Source: Brachycybe producta (taxonomy: Eukaryota > Arthropoda > Diplopoda > Playtdesmida > Andrognathidae). Taken from it: DNA of 64,000 nt. The notes below the pieces were generated by a model. The model saw only the letters and a program-made list of their open reading frames with translations. It was not told the DNA's origin and did not search any database. A program made the position numbers and the translations under genes. Of this stretch, positions 62,538 through 64,000 are shown one piece after another (position 1 is the stretch's first letter; each line of letters starts with the position of its first letter). The DNA lies in NCBI GenBank assembly GCA_036925085.1, contig JAUPFP010000025.1:372001-436000 (forward strand). The letters are read 5' to 3'.

Positions 62538-64000
62538 ACTTCCCCCTTTATGAGAAAAACGAAAAGAACGGCTGATTGATTATTAAAATGTTTCTTAATT
62601 TGTTTCTTGCTTCTTTGAAACTTTTTTTTTGAAATTTGTTAAAAACATCAAAACCATTTTTTTATTGATCTGCTCTTGTCTTGTAAAAATAAAATATTGT
62701 TTAAACTGCACTTTGGGGCTTATTTTGTGAAGGTTTTATTTAAATATAAAATGGTGGAATACATAACTAAAATTAAACGGACTAAATAGTATGGCGACGA
62801 GAAGTCAATAACTATTAAGAGAAGAATTGGTAAACGGTCGTGGTGTTAAGTTATTCATCAATTCATGCGTTCAATAGTAAGACACTGCGTCAGTAAAAAT
62901 ACAGTTGTGACGTCACGCTTAGATAATTATATTTATAATTGAATAGGCTGTGAATTAATAAGGGTGTCGTAAAATGGCAATTCTGATCCGAATTCTAATT
63001 GGGCGCCACATTTATGTACCCCTTCGTCTTTATTTTTAATGAGTCAATGTTTTACACAACTGCTTAAATGCTGGTCTTTACGTATATATGCAACTTTCTC
63101 TTTGTAAGGAGTTTGTGACGTCATATGGGTTGACGTAAAATTTAGGATTGTGTCGTTAATCCCGTAGAAAATAAACGATATTAAACGTTTCCAAAAGTTT
63201 AAACAAAGGAGTTCTTAAATAATTTTATTATCCCCTTTAATCAGACAAAATGACCGAAATTATTCGTCACCCCCTCTGACGTCACAGGTTTCTTACAATG
63301 CGCCCGGTACAGAAGAATTTATTTTAGGGATACAGTGCTACCATCTAGTGGTTTTATTTGTAAGTTATTATCAATCGATAGAATTGAATCGATTGTAGTT
63401 TGCGTAACCGGTTAATTAAAGTCACCCATTTTTTTGTGTTTCTAATTTGCATATTTCTTCTATGTTGCGGTTGTTTTTTATCTTCTGTTGTGTTTCAGTG
63501 CGTTAGCCTCATTGATTGCGTCAATTTATCAATTGTTGATAAATGTGTGTTTATTATTAAATTGTTCTTTGCCGGGAAATGTTAAAATGGAGGGCGAAAC
63601 TTTGTGGACTCATTAGGTGAGAGAAGAGAAAATTGAAGAAGGGTGTCACAATCGAAGGAGGTGGAAATGACTCATATTTTTTTAGACAAAATGACATTTT
63701 TCAATCATGAAACAAATATTAAACCCATTACGTTGTTTATTTCAGGAATATGAATCTGTAATACACAGGAATTGACAGAAAACTGAAGAAATCTACATAT
63801 TACTGCAATTTTTCGCCATATTTTATCCATTTCTGTCATATTTCTTGAAGAATTTTTCCATTTGGCACATATTTATCTAAGTTTCTTTAAGATTTCTTCA
63901 ATTTTCTGAATTTTTCGGTGAAAACCTGGACTAATTTGCATTGAAATAACGTGTAATTTATAAGTTGTTGACTTTGAAAGTCACGAATATGAAAGAAATT
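62538..64000. other. Downstream of alpha-tubulin
   Basis: No gene seen. It holds three perfect TGACGTCA palindromes (62908, 63116, 63277). The last 250 bases contain an imperfect inverted repeat around 63770-63920 (GAAAACTGAAGAAATCT against AGATTTCTTCAATTTTC). The small open frame at 63400-63585 looks random. Confidence 0.5.
62688..62693 (+). terminator. Alpha-tubulin polyadenylation signal
   Basis: AATAAA about 150 bp after the stop codon, in a T-rich 3' region and followed by TTGTTT. Confidence 0.75.

Overview
This window is AT-rich nuclear DNA from an animal. The genes have many short GT-AG introns. The families present (SLC1/EAAT transporters, the GARP subunit VPS52, the Ski-complex helicase SKI2, PELP1/RIX1, an Ig-domain receptor, alpha-tubulin and a BEL/Pao retrotransposon) fit an invertebrate metazoan. 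I cannot name the phylum from the sequence.

Layout. (1) 1-20934, + strand: a head-to-tail array of four SLC1 (excitatory amino acid transporter) paralogues, the first cut by the window edge. All share one exon pattern, with exons 2, 5, 6 and 7 of 43, 234, 192 and 135 nt. The first three copies (A-C) have lost residues that normally bind the amino-acid substrate and sodium. The fourth (D) is closer to a conventional EAAT. (2) 21851-22327, - strand: a two-exon gene for a small secreted proline-rich protein. (3) 23587-26586, - strand: a single-pass receptor with one Ig-like domain, an acidic residue in its membrane helix and a tail with four tyrosine motifs. (4) 28127-31326, + strand: a CENP-W-like histone-fold protein, then PELP1/RIX1 in one uninterrupted exon. 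(5) 32449-44962, + strand: VPS52 in 15 exons. Intron 1 is almost entirely a 589-bp TA microsatellite, and intron 7 holds a complete antisense BEL/Pao element. (6) 45077-54322, - strand: SKI2 (SKIV2L) in 23 exons, ending tail-to-tail with VPS52. (7) 58644-62537, + strand: alpha-tubulin, whose first coding exon is only the ATG.

The introns and spacers are crowded with short inverted-repeat elements. The dominant family is a palindromic foldback element of about 300-380 bp with an arm core like AGAAACTAGAAGGGTAGCTC, present in more than 25 full or partial copies. At least four other inverted-repeat families are present.

The housekeeping genes act in separate processes: endosome-to-Golgi retrieval (VPS52), cytoplasmic mRNA decay (SKI2), 60S ribosome maturation (PELP1), the kinetochore (CENP-W) and microtubules (alpha-tubulin). 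The strongest leads are the residue losses in SLC1 copies A-C, the tyrosine-tail receptor, the matched arms of the foldback family, and the VPS52-SKI2 linkage, since both genes lie in the extended MHC region of humans. Gene models were built by hand from reading frames, splice sites and remembered family sequences, and no search was run.
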